DNA of 64,000 bases from Dicyema japonicum (GCA_011109175.1 RDEW01000003.1:124001-188000), one strand, 5' to 3'; numbered from the stretch's first letter, positions 10,823-23,675 are shown. Notes: a model not told the origin generated them from the letters alone. Made by a program: numbers and translations.

Positions 10823-12290
10823 GTGCGCCCGCGGTTGCTGCCAATTAACTATTCGGAGAAACTAAATTACAGGGTAACACGCCTGGTCCTCTTCTTTTTC
10901 ATTCCCCGCTGGATTTATCATATTATGCAAGATGTTTCTACTCCCATCAATTTATGGTACCTCGAAAATTGTATCCTTGGAGGGAGCCTTGAAGACGTCA
11001 TATCGAAAGTAACCTCGATTTCTGAGAATAGGTGCAAGATTGGTCTTGTGGTTAGTTAACATGACGTGAGTGCGGAATCATTTGGCTACTTCAGAAAACG
11101 AATGGAAGATATTGTCCCGAATGTTCGAACTATTCTCTCTTGAATTCCGTGGATGTGGAATAGAGAAAAATTGAATAAGGGAATCTTTAAACGACAAAAA
11201 GACGCTTCTGTGAATGTTCAAGACAGATTGTTCTCTCTAGACAGGCATGTCGGACTTTTTATGCTCAAAAACTGTCTCCTGCTACCAAAATGCTTTTCAA
11301 CTTTCAAAGTTCCCCTTGTTATCATGAAGACAATCTCCTATCTCTCTTTGAGGATTGGGAATTACCGTACCTTCAGATGCTGTATTAAGTGCATCGAAGA
11401 ATCCTCATAGCTCTCGAAGAATTTTATGGATAAGGTCCTCAACTCTTATTCCGGACTGAATGTATCTGACATTATCGGGAAATGAGGACTTGTGAAAGGA
11501 CCTATACTTTAATGTTCCGGTTGGCGGCGCTAATCAGAATGCGTATTCGAGACATGTCTTTAAAAAAGAAGGAGCATATTGAGAGCACCGGGGATGTGAG
11601 AAGACTTGCATTCCTCAAAACTGCTAGCTTCCACTAAACAGGTTCCCCTGAACTCCTATCTTGTGCCGAGATTGCTAACCTTCTGAATAATGAGGTAGCG
11701 CTACGTCTGTCTTAAAGGATGTGCGGAGCGAAAATTTCATTGTAGTCCTTTGATCCATATGGCTACCATCCACTGTTGAGCAGGTTGAGCGCGGGTCGTT
11801 TCCCAAGACATGCCTGTCTCAACGTGATGTTGAAAAACGCAAATTCCTCTGCTGGCCACCACCGCATTTGGAGTCGACTGGTCTAATCCTAGACGATGCC
11901 AAAAGCCTTTACGGGATGACAACATTCCCTTTTGCTAATGGTCGGGTTTGGGACGCTATGTGTGTTGATATGTATACTCTCAGAAAAAATTTGGCAGCTT
12001 CAGTCTCGAACCCATGCCATGCTTCTAAGCAAGACGAGGATCAGATGAGAATAAAGTACCAAAGTATTACTGAGGTTCACTTGTTTTTCCCATTTGCTGT
12101 TGAGACGTCGGAAATCCTTGGGCCAAAGCTGACGATCTAGTCCGTCGGATCGGCTCAATGATCCAAAGGGTCACCAAGGATCCATGTGAGACTAGATAGC
12201 TTCTAAAGCGTATCGTCACAGAAAACAGTGTGCGTATCTCGATAGATAGCTATCGTCACTCACTCTATTAGAAGTGGAGACGATAGTCAG
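10823..12290 (+). mobile_element. LINE-C degraded copy: RT palm to nuclease tail
   Basis: A frame at 10823-11059 holds WYLENCILGGSLEDVIS, which matches the YLDD catalytic box region (consensus near WYLDDGTIGG.LEDV) with the two Asp replaced by Glu-Asn. The next frame (11153-11410) reads RLFSLDRHVGLFMLKNCLLL, the post-palm 'aLFLLKNC' block of this LINE type. Further right, 11868-12140 shows ESTGLILDDAKSLYGMTTFP and FPFAVETSEILGP, the degraded nuclease-like tail also found at 13054, 20403, 21574, 26290 and 53983. Multiple stops and lost catalytic residues show a dead element. Confidence 0.7.
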
Positions 12291-13053
12291 ATAATGCAAA
12301 GCCAATGATATGGTTATGACGACATAGCCATGATGCTTTTCAAGGAGAGTCTGATTATCTTGTTTGGTGTTTACGACCTTATATAATCTGCATGAGTGAT
12401 TTTAACAGAATTTAAGAAACTTGTTTAAATTTTCTACGCTGTAATCTTCGTCATGAATCTTTCCGTCAGCTATTAAAACATGTTTAATAACCAACCAATG
12501 TCTAGTTCTTGCTGATACAAAAATTCCCAGAAATGGACGGATAATAAGCTTGTTTAATGAAATATCAACTTTTGAATTGTTTCTTCGTTACGTTGCTATC
12601 GTGAGAGGCAAGCTGCATCCATTATAGATAAATTTACTAACTCTCGGTAAATTTTGACTTATCTGAATTAATTTAATATTTAATATTTATTTTTAAAAAT
12701 TGTTTTTTAATATGGCAAACCTTTTAATACATTAATATACTATTTGACGCATGGTTGCCACGTTGTTGTGGTTGGTTCTTTTTTATTTTATTTTTCTACT
12801 GTATTGACATATTTTTTCTTCAACTATATATATATTATTGGATTTATCAAATGGTGTCGAAAGCTGTGATCAAAATGTACAAAATATATATATTTTGATA
12901 ACCTACCGATTTGGATTATTCTCCACTGTTTGATTTTCTCCTTCTTATCACGATCTGTTTTGAAAATTTTTAAAAATTGTATTTTTTATGGAAAATATAT
13001 TTTTATTACTATTTTTTTTATTAACAAAATTTTTTTTAACAATTAAACAAATG
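12291..13053. other. AT-rich, nothing recognised
   Basis: Long A/T tracts with TATATA stretches at 12827-12895. No coding or repeat-family signal found. Confidence 0.3.
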
Positions 13054-13765
13054 TCAGTTGAGGAAGCCTGCTGCGTGGATTGCGAACGAGTTCCCTCGGA
13101 GTATGGCTATTCCGATCTTTTGTCTTAGCCATAACCCTTCTCGTTGATCCCTTTTCTTTCTGGCAAACAATCCTCCGAGTTCTTGCAAGAATTCAGCCGT
13201 CATTGGACCAACGGCTCCCGATGATTCGGTCGCAACAGGAGTGAATCGGTAGCGATCCCCGAGGCAAGAATATTTCTTGATTTTTAGGTTTTCCGCGGTC
13301 GAAGCAGCTGCTCCAGGTGTCTGAACAGATTTAAAAATGTTCGTGCTTGAGAACGTGTCTATGCAAGTTGCGTCCCAGACCAAAGATCTTCCAGACGTGA
13401 AGGGGAAAAGGGTCATCCCGTCAGGTCTCTTCCCATCTCCTCGATCAAGACCCACTGGTTCAAGCTGTGCTGGGAAGCCTGAAGCCTTCAGAGCTCTGAC
13501 GATCACATCATTCAGAGCGGCATGACGTGGTCCCCTTCCGGCGCTTCTTCTGCAGGACAGCGGGTGCAATCCTTTCGCATCGGCATCGGTGCTCCTGGCA
13601 AACGTCTAGTCTCAGCCTTTGTCCGATTCCAATTCTCAAAGAATCGTCGTCCAAAAGGTCCCGAGGTTTGGGCAAGGTATTGCACCCATTACTATTTTGA
13701 AATTTTATTTTTTGAAGAAAATTTTTGTTATTGCGTCGAACTCGTTTTTATTTATGTCCCATGAA
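13054..13765 (-). mobile_element. LINE-C 3' end: zinc knuckle and nuclease-like domain
   Basis: The minus-strand frame at 13054-13569 (171 residues) starts inside HPLSCRRSAGRGPRHAALND, the end of a C-x-C...H-x-x-x-C zinc motif. It continues with EPVGLDRGDGKRPDGMTLFP and GRSLVWDATCIDTF. The E...RPDG...VWDxTC pattern has the spacing of a PD-(D/E)XK nuclease core, an inference. It ends in GIAILRGNSFAIHAAGFLN and is followed by a poly-T/A tract. The plus-strand copy at 20403-20610 shares the same last 60 codons almost identically, so this family was recently active. The part upstream of the zinc motif (13570-13765) is frameshifted. Confidence 0.8.
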
Positions 13766-13779
13766 CTTGACCAAATAGC

Positions 13780-14190
13780 TGTTATACGGAGTCGTTGGTT
13801 CCCATTTTCTTTTCTTGCACAATTTAGAATAACCTCCACGTTCTGCAATAATTTTAATGAGGTAGAACCATCCCTCGCTTTCGTAGATAAGTCTGGGAAG
13901 AATCACATTCCGAAAGATAAAGAGCATGGAATCAACGTCTAGCTTCAGTCTTCTAGTACAGTGCCAGCAGAGCCTTTTTCCTTCGCCCTTCGATGTCCTT
14001 CATGTATGATCCTCTTTCATCGACTGAAATCCCCAGGTATTTCAATGACGAAACTCTTGGTATACAGTATATGTTTTTTGTTTTGGAATCATTTCTCGGG
14101 TCAATTTATTTTTTTATGGAAAAATATTATGTTTTCCTGACATATTTGCACACAACATCACTGAAACTCTCCCATGGGTAGGATTTCAAC
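13780..14190 (-). mobile_element. LINE fragment, post-RT region
   Basis: Minus-strand reading, with frameshifts, gives SLKYLGISVDERGSYMKDIE followed by GRRKKALLALY. This is the 'fkYLG..id..g....ei..Ri..a..a' block that follows the RT palm in many AP-endonuclease LINEs. It is not in frame with the LINE-C tail next to it. Which LINE family it belongs to is unclear. Confidence 0.6.
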
Positions 14191-16195
14191 AATGTAGTTT
14201 TAGTTGTATTCGCTGTCAAAATATTTTCAGTTATATTTTTTCAGAATCTGAGTTACATTCCAAATCAAGCATTTCCCTCTAGAGAAGGGGAAGACGGGCG
14301 TTTCTCATTTCCCCTACCGGTTCCAGAGACGATATTAATCAATTATTTCAGAAGGTTAACTGCTTTTTAAGTGGTTTAAAATAGTTTTGGCACAGAATGA
14401 GGGCATGATTCACAGGTATCACACAAAACAGCACAGTCGAAAATATGAGAACAAAGAATGGCATTAATGAGTTTATTCATACAAATGCAGCCATTAAAAA
14501 ATCTGCACTTGTTTGGTTTGATATCATCCGATGGGTGTTATTTTGCGCTTTCCGACATTCTAAATTTTGCTATTTAATTTTTATGTGAACCTCTCAACAC
14601 TCTGCGTATGTGCACCTGTCCTCGGGTCTACAAAATTTCGTCTGCAAATTTATAAACGAATTGTTTTTTCGACGAAACTGTCTTGCCTTCAAGCCACTTA
14701 CTTAAAAATAAAGTACTCTCTTATTATGCCATTTCTGACAGAACTATAAGTTCGACACCCGCTTTTATCGCACACCCATGTTGTATTCGTTGCTGATGGA
14801 GAAGGGTCATCAAATGTCTTTTAAGGCATTTCTTTCGGGAAGATTCCAACCTCCTGAAGGAAGGCAACTGACTCCATTTCAAAATGTGGTAGTTCGTAGT
14901 CCCTCAGTTTTGAATATTTTCGCATAACAACTGTATCACTCATCCCCACAAGCTGGTAAAAAATTTATAATAACATTTACAAATTTGGCATTGTTCATTT
15001 TTTTAATTTTATATCTAATGTTCAAAAAAATTTCATTTATTCATTTAGAGACTTATTTCGTGAAGCATGTGTTGCAAAAGTACTGCGCATCTCCTTCAAA
15101 TCGTCAGGGGAAATGCGTTTTCAATTATAGAGCAGCCAGCAGTTGTTAACTGTTAGTTTTTGTGTTTAAAAAAATATGGTTATATAAAAAATAAATTGGA
15201 ATTTGACTTCATATTTTATAACTTAAATCATAAATTAGGTTTTTGTTGGATTTAAGTTGTTAAAATTAAGGTTCTGTTTCAGAGAGTATAGATAAAGAAT
15301 CTTAGAACGATCGACCACAGCATATTTGGCTTCTTTGAATGATTTTTTTGATATTCCTTAATTGTTATAATTAGCTAAATGTTGGTAATCCCAAATATAA
15401 TATACTTGCTTGGCTCAAATTTGAAACCTTAGGGATCTTATGTAGGATTGCTTTAATTTGCTGCAAAAATATTACTGGTTACCATCACCTTTCATTTGTA
15501 ATCTGAAAGCTATCATGTTTAACTTACATTACGATTAGAATATTTAAGTTATTTTTCGCATTTTTTAATTTCACTAGGATGTGTGCTCAAAGATTTTATT
15601 GCCTTTTTTTAATTAATAGGTTACGGTAAAATATTTTGAATACTAGACAATAATGAATGTTCTAACCCAACTCTAATCCCAACCCTAACCCCCTAATCCG
15701 AAATACATACAATAGCTTATGATTGGCAGCCATTCTTGAATCAACAAGTTAATCAGATTCGGAAATAATATAACATATTTTGCCATCAAAAGAAATGTTA
15801 TTGAAATTAATATAGTTAATAGATTTCTTACTTTAAACATCATTTGATTGCTTCTAGACCAAATGAATGATTCCAAGTGGACTTAATCGATGTCAAAAAA
15901 TTGAGTACTTCAAATGAAGACTAAAATGGATTTTAACTGTAATTGATATTAACATTAAATATGCTATATGCCTTTAAAATAGGAGATAAAATATTTTTAT
16001 AATTATTTTTTGTTCTCATGGTAAAGGATTATGGAATCCGTCATAAGACTTAACTGTTTTGAGATGCCTTATGAAGAACCACTGTGAAAATATCTGATTT
16101 TCTCATTCCATCTACCGATTCTAGGATCAATGAGGTCACTAATGCTTACTCGGATATGATTTTCTTTGAATAAGTTGAACATAAAAGGTCCTAGT
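14191..16195. other. AT-rich intergenic block, nothing recognised
   Basis: About 2 kb without a supported gene. Short frames at 14567-14749 and 15685-15876 are hydrophobic by base composition and lack family motifs. A CCCTAACCCC-like stretch at 15675-15700 is too short to be telomeric repeat. Confidence 0.35.
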
Positions 16196-16199
16196 CAAG

Positions 16200-17370
16200 C
16201 ACAATAAGCCGGACATTGTGGTAAACGATAGGGAGTCTGGCCAATTCCTTATAGAATTTGACATTACCTCTCAAGATACAAACGAGATGAGGCTGCATTT
16301 TAAAGCACCTGGGAATGCAAGGACTGAAAAGGGTTTGATGGAATCTGCATTTAAAGCACCTGGGAATGCAAGGACTGAAAGCAATAACAGACATAATTTC
16401 TGTGTCCATCAACACCTGCAGAATTCCTGCATTATGGAAAAATCCAAAATAATCCAATCTTGAAGCCCAAGAAAGATCCTTCGGATCGGGATCTTTCATG
16501 CAATTTCACTACTATCTGTAGTATCGAAAATTGTTGAACGTTTTGTATTGAAAGTAATATCGAAGTATCTTCCTTTCCCTGATTTTCAACATGGTTTTCG
16601 TCCACAATACTCAACATTAACACATCTCTCTACCCTAACCCAATATATCTCTGATGGTTTTAACAATTATAATCCTCCCAAACGGACTATCCTCGCATCG
16701 ATCGACCTAACAAAGGCGTTCGATCGAACATCAAAGCGCGTGCTAAGTAACAAAATTCTTGTATCTGGAATTCCTCCACGTCTTCAGAATTGGTTAACAA
16801 ATTTCCTCTCTGGAAGAATTGGTCGAGCTGAAATTATGTCATGTCTATCTCATTACAGACTCCTTCCAAATGGAGTTCCCCAAGGCTTTGTTTTATCATT
16901 CACTTTATTCAACATACACCTAAGCGACATTCCAATCAATTCCAAGACACTTCTACTATTGTATGCGGATGACATGATTGTTGCCTCTAAAGACATTGAC
17001 GTTAACGAAGCAACTAAGGATGTTCGGATCCACTTGAACACTTTTGAATAGTGGCTTAGAGCAAACCACCTATCCCCCTCTCCATCGAAATTCACCGTCA
17101 CTGTATTCACGTCCAACCGCCGCCAAATAAATTTTCAACCAACTTTAACGCAGATATCTTCAATATGCGGTTCGGTACCACCAAATCTGTGGCAAACGTA
17201 AAATTACTTCTCAAAACTCATGTAATGAATACTACGTGTCACCAAGACGAGCTTGTGTGGGTACGAGGGAGGAGCATCGGGAAAGAATGAGGATTTTGGC
17301 GGAACGCATCGGGATCACGTGATACTTAGTTTTGGTTTTATCGTGGTCTTGGGTGTTAAATAAAATAAAA
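16200..17370 (+). mobile_element. Jockey-like LINE fragment (reverse transcriptase)
   Basis: The frame at 16548-17051 encodes RT blocks in order: FPDFQHGFRPQYSTLTHLS, LASIDLTKAFDRTSKR (catalytic Asp in DLTKAFD), NGVPQGFVLSFTLFNIHLSD, and LLLLYADDMIVAS with the YADD catalytic box. The block order and GVPQG...LFN.(Y/H)LSD wording fit the Jockey/I group. Upstream DNA (16420-16547) continues the family in other frames, with a lost 'PISLLSVVSKIVER' region. At 16293-16380 a 34-bp segment (GCATTTAAAGCACCTGGGAA...) is duplicated. The copy is 5' truncated and frameshifted. Confidence 0.85.
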
Positions 17371-17419
17371 GAAGAAAATCAGCAGAGCGTCGAGAAGACG
17401 GAGATTGCCTGTTTCACTA

Positions 17420-19666
17420 AGTGCTTGGAATAGTTTCATGCCGGATTCAAGAGATCAAGTCGATGCCCCGGGATAAACGAAAACCAACCAGGAAAATTCC
17501 TTATCGGTTTCTCAAAAAGGATATATTATCCGGATTGAATTATGCTGTGGGATACTATATCAATAGTATACCCCCGAATACAATGGAAGATATTAAGATA
17601 TTTTTATGCAACACAATGCTCATATGAAACACTACTACTGTTCACAAGGAGAGCAACTGGCTACAATCAATGAATAGAGACTTACAAAACTAAAGAATCA
17701 CGCTGAGAAAATCAGCGCACTAGTTGGGTCATCAGGAAGTCAGAAGTATGATGATTCGACGAAAGAAGCTTTGTGTGCTTATGCATACAAGAAGTCAAAA
17801 AAGGAGATCTTGAGAGAGTGTTGTGTACAAATCAATGAAGTCCAGAAAGGAATTTCGAAGAGACAATTTATGCTTTGAGCTTAAAAAAGGCGCTTTTATA
17901 GGAAAATGAGAGAGGAAGGCCGCTGCTCTGTGTACAATTTTGAGATCGAGGAATGTTCAGCTTTTTTGGAAAAAATGTGGAAGGAAAATGATAAGAAGGA
18001 TATGGGATTCTCTATATCCAAAAGGATTACTGGGGAAGAGGAGACGTATGCTGAGTTCTCGAAAGAAGGATTGTTGGAATAATCAAACTATTGCCTAATT
18101 GGAGAGCGTGCGGTGTGATGGGATCTAATGAAGTAGAAAAGGTGATAAAAGAAAAATCGACTCCTGAGTCATGGTTTTTCGCTGGTGTCACCAAAGAAAG
18201 AGGTTTGTGACTCACCGAAGGACCTTAGACCGATCACGTGAATATCTAACCTCTATAAATTGACAACAAAGTGGGTGAATAGCAAGCTGAGCAAATATAT
18301 TGAAGCATTCGATCTAATCAGTGATATCCAGTTAGGAACTCGTAGAATGTGCCAGGGCGCAAAGGATCAAGCCTTGGTCAACCAATGCATTAACAAACAG
18401 TCGGCCAATTTACGCTCGACTTGGATCGATGTAAAGAAAGCGTTCGATTCTGAGGATCATGACTTTCTGTACGATGTTTCAGAAAACTTATGGATTAATA
18501 CGTTTATAAAAAAAACTTGTGAAAATGTGGACACTTCAACTAAAATTTAGTGGAAAATTACTTGGTGTGGTGAATCTTAGAAGGGGAATATTACAGGAGA
18601 TTCTTTATCTCCACAGTTATTTGTATGATTGATCCGTTGAGTCGACTATTAATGGTAAATACCTTAAAGTGACCATGGATGCTGAGGGAAATACTCCTAC
18701 CTATGCTACTAACCACTTTGTTTATGGATGATCTCAAATTGATATCCTATGAGGATGACACAATGCTAAGAATGATGAACGAAGTTGGAAAATTTTTTGA
18801 TGCGGCTGGACTGTAGCATAATATAGACAAATCATCCACAAATTTTGATTGTGTAGCTAAAAAAGCTATGCTACTTGACGGTCTTGGAGGATATCGATAT
18901 CTTGACGTATTAGAAGACAAATATAGTAACGTCATGAAGACTAATATGATGAAGTATACTTATGCAGAAGTGGAGAATAGGATCGTGATCTTACGAAGAC
19001 TAAATTGAATAGTGTTACCTTCTTCAAGGCAATCAATGAGCATGCGACTTCTCTATATAATTATTATAGGACTCATTGAAATTGACCTGATGAGTTTGAG
19101 GCAATTGACAAGTGTATACGTAGTATACTCATAAATGGTCGGATTCACTGTAATCCTGCAAATAAAGAAAGATTGTATTTACAGCCAGATTTTCTTGGAG
19201 GAGGATTAACTTCTGTTTGTGTGTAAAAGTGAAAGAATACTTCTACATTTTACAATGACCTGCAACACAAGTCCAACAAATGTTTGGAAGAGCAGGAATC
19301 CTACAGGTCGTGAACGCAAAGAAAAATCATATGGCCACAATCGTAGGATTCCTAGCTGGAAAATACCGATTAGAGACAAGCGACTTAAATCTAAAACAAC
19401 TAAAGGATGTACAACAAATGGAGCGTTAGAAAAGATAAAAAGAAAACCTATGCATGCTATGATGTTCAATTCAACAGAAGATCAGAATGTTGATATCAAA
19501 CAATTTATCCAATGGTCAATCGCCGGGAACAACTTTCCAAGGACCGAGGGATTGCTATGCTATGTCCAGGATCGGAATGTTTTCTTCGAAGAAAATGGCG
19601 CAAAATCCAGTCATTGCAATTCAGCGAAAAAAAACAGTGGATCATCTGCCAACAAGGTGTGGAAGA
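17420..19666 (+). mobile_element. R2-like LINE fragment (reverse transcriptase)
   Basis: Frames on the plus strand show RT motifs of the R2/NeSL-like group. QLGTRRMCQGAKDQALVNQ and TWIDVKKAFDSEDHDFLYDV (18260-18550) carry the first catalytic Asp. After a frameshift come GDSLSPQLFV (about 18600) and FMDDLKLISYEDD (about 18720), where the catalytic box is MDD instead of YADD. Then come a GYRYLDVLEDKYSNVMK block and NPANKERLYLQPDFLGGGLTS (19160-19210). The reading runs into the assembly gap. Many stops and shifts make this copy non-functional as assembled. Confidence 0.75.
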
Positions 19667-20402
19667 NNNNNNNNNNNNNNNNNNNNNNNNNNNNNNNNNN
19701 NNNNNNNNNNNNNNNNNNNNNNNNNNNNNNNNNNNNNNNNNNNNNNNNNNNNNNNNNNNNNNNNNNNNNNNNNNNNNNNNNNNNNNNNNNNNNNNNNNNN
19801 NNNNNNNNNNNNNNNNNNNNNNNNNNNNNNNNNNNNNNNNNNNNNNNNNNNNNNNNNNNNNNNNNNNNNNNNNNNNNNNNNNNNNNNNNNNNNNNNNNNN
19901 NNNNNNNNNNNNNNNNNNNNNNNNNNNNNNNNNNNNNNNNNNNNNNNNNNNNNNNNNNNNNNNNNNNNNNNNNNNNNNNNNNNNNNNNNNNNNNNNNNNN
20001 NNNNNNNNNNNNNNNNNNNNNNNNNNNNNNNNNNNNNNNNNNNNNNNNNNNNNNNNNNNNNNNNNNNNNNNNNNNNNNNNNNNNNNNNNNNNNNNNNNNN
20101 NNNNNNNNNNNNNNNNNNNNNNNNNNNNNNNNNNNNNNNNNNNNNNNNNNNNNNNNNNNNNNNNNNNNNNNNNNNNNNNNNNNNNNNNNNNNNNNNNNNN
20201 NNNNNNNNNNNNNNNNNNNNNNNNNNNNNNNNNNNNNNNNNNNNNNNNNNNNNNNNNNNNNNNNNNNNNNNNNNNNNNNNNNNNNNNNNNNNNNNNNNNN
20301 NNNNNNNNNNNNNNNNNNNNNNNNNNNNNNNNNNNNNNNNNNNNNNNNNNNNNNNNNNNNNNNNNNNNNNNNNNNNNNNNNNNNNNNNNNNNNNNNNNNN
20401 NN
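19667..20402. other. Assembly gap (run of N)
   Basis: 736 undetermined bases. Frames crossing the gap are artefacts. R2-like LINE sequence lies on the left and a LINE-C tail on the right, so at least one element boundary is hidden here. Confidence 1.
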
Positions 20403-20635
20403 TCGGGGATCGCTACCGATTTACTCCTGTTGCGACGAATCATCGGGAGCCATTGGTCCAATGACGGCTGAGTTCTTGCGAGAACTCGGAGGACTGCTTG
20501 CCAGAAAGAAAAGGGATCAACGAGAAGGGTTATGGCTAAGACAAAAGATTGGAATAGCCATACTCCGAGGGAACTCGTTCGCAATCCACGCAACAGGCTT
20601 CTTAAACTGACATTTGTTTAATTGTTAAAAAAATA
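20403..20635 (+). mobile_element. LINE-C 3' end, second near-identical copy
   Basis: Encodes AEFLRELGGLLARKKRDQRE and GIAILRGNSFAIHATGFLN and then a stop, almost identical to the minus-strand copy at 13054. The shared 3' flank begins CTGACATTTGTTTAATTGTT. Its 5' part lies in the gap. Confidence 0.85.
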
Positions 20636-20644
20636 TTTTGTTTA

Positions 20645-21073
20645 AAAAAAGAAGAATTAATTAAATTGAAAAATGATGAAGAACTCAAAATCAAATTCAA
20701 AAGTGAAAACTTTTCACAGTTCTGGGGATCTAAATTAATGAAGATAAAAGTCCCGAAATTATGGAAAAAAATGACTCCAATTATTTTATGTTTTCCGACT
20801 TCATATTGCGTAGAAAGAGGATTTAGCACTCTCGGCAATGTCATCGAGAAAAAACGAAACAAAGTAAATGTACAAGAGGAGATATAAGGATTGCACTAAC
20901 GAAAAGAAATGCAAATTTAGAGACTCTTGTGAATACTCATCAATTAAAACTGATTTTTAAATAAAAAATATTTCTTAAATAATTTCTGTACGTGGTAATA
21001 ACTTTTTGACTTGTGGACTGAGGGGCGAAAAAAAATTTGCGGGGCCGATTAATAAAAAGGGTAAGAACCACTG
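20645..21073 (+). pseudogene. hAT transposase C-terminal relic with 3' terminal repeat
   Basis: The frame at 20666-20887 reads KMTPIILCFPTSYCVERGFS, the hAT dimerisation block (normally P.SS..VERGFS). It is followed after a one-base slip by a DIRIALTKRN-like end. The sequence then reaches GGTAAGAACCACTG, ending at 21073, the complement of the usual CAGTGGTTCTTA hAT end. No 5' end or target duplication is visible. Confidence 0.75.
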
Positions 21074-21329
21074 CCCTAGAGAGTCTGACATTGGAGTATG
21101 AGGCAGTGCCCGGAGATGCTATATGGGCAGAGGGTTCAATTGGACAGGGCGCTCTAGAAGTTGTTTCAGCAACTAGAATCGAACCTGTCTGAGGAGGCTG
21201 ACGAACAAGCAGGCGAGGAAGTTTGCTGATTATTTAATATTAGCTTTTTTATTGTTGGTTAAATAAAGTAGGTTTATTATATTTAATCATCCAAAATGTA
21301 AGAATGTGGATTCTACGAAAGACACTCAA

Positions 21330-21830
21330 CTAAAATATATGTCAAATTCATCTCCAATGGTTTAAATATTCTTAACTCACACGTGAGAGCCGATCTTGTC
21401 TTAGTTGATATAGAGAAGGCTTTCAAATCCCGGAAGATTCTTACCGAAAAAAATCTTCATGATGTCGATTAACAAAAAACTCAAGTAATGGTTGCCTAAC
21501 TTAATTAAAGGTCGCATGGGCTAAGTGATGACAAACAACCAAAAATTAAACGTGCGACATCTTTCAAATGGTCCCAGGTCATGCTTCTAATCAAGCCGAG
21601 GAACAGAAGAGAAGTAATACCGAAGCATTACTGAGGATTACTTTTTTATCCCATTTGCTGTTAAGACGTCAGGAATCCTTAGCCCACAAGCTGACGATCA
21701 AGTCCATTGGATCGGCTTAATGATCCAAAGGGTCACCAAGAATCCACGTGAGACTGGATGGCTTCTAGAGCGTAGATCGGTAGCTATCGTCAGAAGAAAC
21801 ATCATGACCATTCAACTCCCTGACTTTTAC
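21330..21830 (+). mobile_element. LINE fragments (RT block joined to LINE-C tail)
   Basis: Plus-strand frames give LVDIEKAF (about 21400, RT motif A-like) and, from 21574, a tail close to 12040-12200: FFIPFAVKTSGILSPQADDQ. The join lacks the RT palm and the zinc motif, so this is an internally deleted or chimeric relic. Confidence 0.5.
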
Positions 21831-22019
21831 CATTTTTTAATAACAACATTTGACATTATTGAAAAAAACTAAAATAAAATTCTTCACGCGAACTCAAAAA
21901 TATATAAAAACATCAAACTAGCAAAAAATAACATAACTTGTGGTTCGACAATCAACAGTGATGTTGAAATCTAGATTATTTTTTTGATAAAAATTATAAT
22001 TATTCACAGTTTATTTACT

Positions 22020-22330
22020 TACCTCAGATCGATGCTACTAAAATCGACATGATGAGAAATGCACATGTTTCAATACCAGTAAAAATACGGCTATACAATG
22101 CTTTCGTCCTACTTATACCAGTCCATTCAAGTGAAGGAGACTGATGGCAACTCACAGAGATGTACCTGTGTGACGCAAAAAAACGAAGAATTATAATTTT
22201 TAACTTACATGTATCTCCTCAGTCCGTCATTGGTCCAAGCTTACGGAAAGAAAGAACACAAAGGCTTTTAGAGTATGTAGACAATTCGTGCAACAGAGGT
22301 ACGTTACCACCTGAACCTTCCGACTGAATC
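22020..22330 (+). mobile_element. LINE fragment, post-RT block
   Basis: Frames read RLYNAFVLPI and VHSSEGDWWQLTE, similar to the 'vRLynslVlsillYgcE.W' block of AP-endonuclease LINEs. A SINE-A remnant (TACGTTACCACCTGAACCTT) follows at 22300. Confidence 0.5.
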
Positions 22331-23675
22331 GTTTTGCATTTTTGTTTTAAATATTATTTATGATTAATTAATATTATTATATTCCCTACACGAAAATCAT
22401 TCTTTGTATACTTATTTTTTTAATTAAATTACACATTTTTTTGTTCTTCGATAGTTTAGATACGAGCCAATCTCGGTCTAAATCAGGAAGCTAAATGGAG
22501 GCTCTTTGACAAGTACTGAGAATAGACTTGGAGGCCTCAGCAGACATGGACTTATTCGTTTCTGACGCTCCTCAAGTACACCTCCCGTTGTTCACGACGG
22601 GGACCTCCAAAAGATTGGGAAACGCTCAGAAAAGTAGAGGATCGGGATGGACTACGAGAGCTTTCTTATGATAAGGGAAAGTGGAGGAAGATGACGTAAT
22701 GCCATTCGACGTAATAATAGGCATGTTTCAGGATGAAGATCTACAACGTCTTCCTTCAACAGGAAAATCCGATTTGGAGACAATATTGAAGTCTGAACTT
22801 AACTGAAAAGATGAACGTTATGCACATTTATAATATCAAGGAGTTTCTCCAATCGATTTGCACTTTGCCTATTGTCAATAGCGTCAATCTCTCACATTAC
22901 TTAGAAGTGCTGATTTGTCACAAAGGAGACCTCAAGAAGACATTGTAATGAGGAGAATATTATATGATCGTACTTTTAGATAATTACTATACAAATCAAA
23001 AACGAGACAAAAATGAATAAATCTTATTCTAATGACTATTGCCCCTTACAGTAATCATCCCCCTCTTACAGGAGTTAACTGCCAACTCTAGTCAATCGAA
23101 TCTTCTCTTCCTGGATGTCCGCAGAACCGCCACATGATAGTCCATAGTACAACTGACCATCTAAATCGCTGGGAATTGCTTTTCTCCTCTTGGGGAGTTT
23201 ACCACCGACTTATTCCCTCTCTTCACATTGGAATCAGTCATTTCTTATCTCCCAGCATTTAATGGTATATCCTCACAATTGAGACATCCCACTTCCGCAG
23301 TTAGTCTGAACAGAGATCTTCACCGTAGACCTTACCCCGTGCTTGTGTTCAGTCAAATGTCACAATGTTATTTTTTACTAAAAATTATTGGTAAATTTAC
23401 CGAATAAAAAAATTAAATTGCCTGGAAATAAATCTACCACAAAATTATGATAACATTAAAACTGATAGTCTGCTTGATTCAACAAATTGGCTAACTCTAT
23501 CGAATTACAATTTTGTTAGTTTATATTCTCCAAATTCTGATGGAATTTCAACCAGAATTTAATCAATCTTTAAAATTTTTGATACTTCAAAATCCAATTA
23601 ATCACGCAAATGAAATTGGAAAATTCCAAACGTAATAAATTTTGATATAAATAAGTGGCTGCGAATTACATTAAA
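22331..23675. other. Nothing firmly recognised
   Basis: At 22440-22960 broken frames (for example PFDVIIGM at about 22700) hint at an old retroelement, but nothing is decisive. The last 300 bases are AT-rich and upstream of the SLC6 gene. Confidence 0.3.

Noticed and set aside
12827-12895. TATATA-rich palindrome as an origin or cruciform
   Set aside because: Simple AT repeats are common here and no further signal supports a function.
15670-15705. CCCTAACC/CCCTAATCC-like stretch as interstitial telomere repeat
   Set aside because: Only two or three irregular units; no TTAGGG array on either side.
19219-20610. Long open frames across 19219-20610 on both strands
   Set aside because: They are held open only by the run of N.
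23655-23675. SLC6 start seven codons upstream at a GTG
   Set aside because: GTG is not an expected start in animal nuclear genes; the in-frame ATG at 23676 is used.
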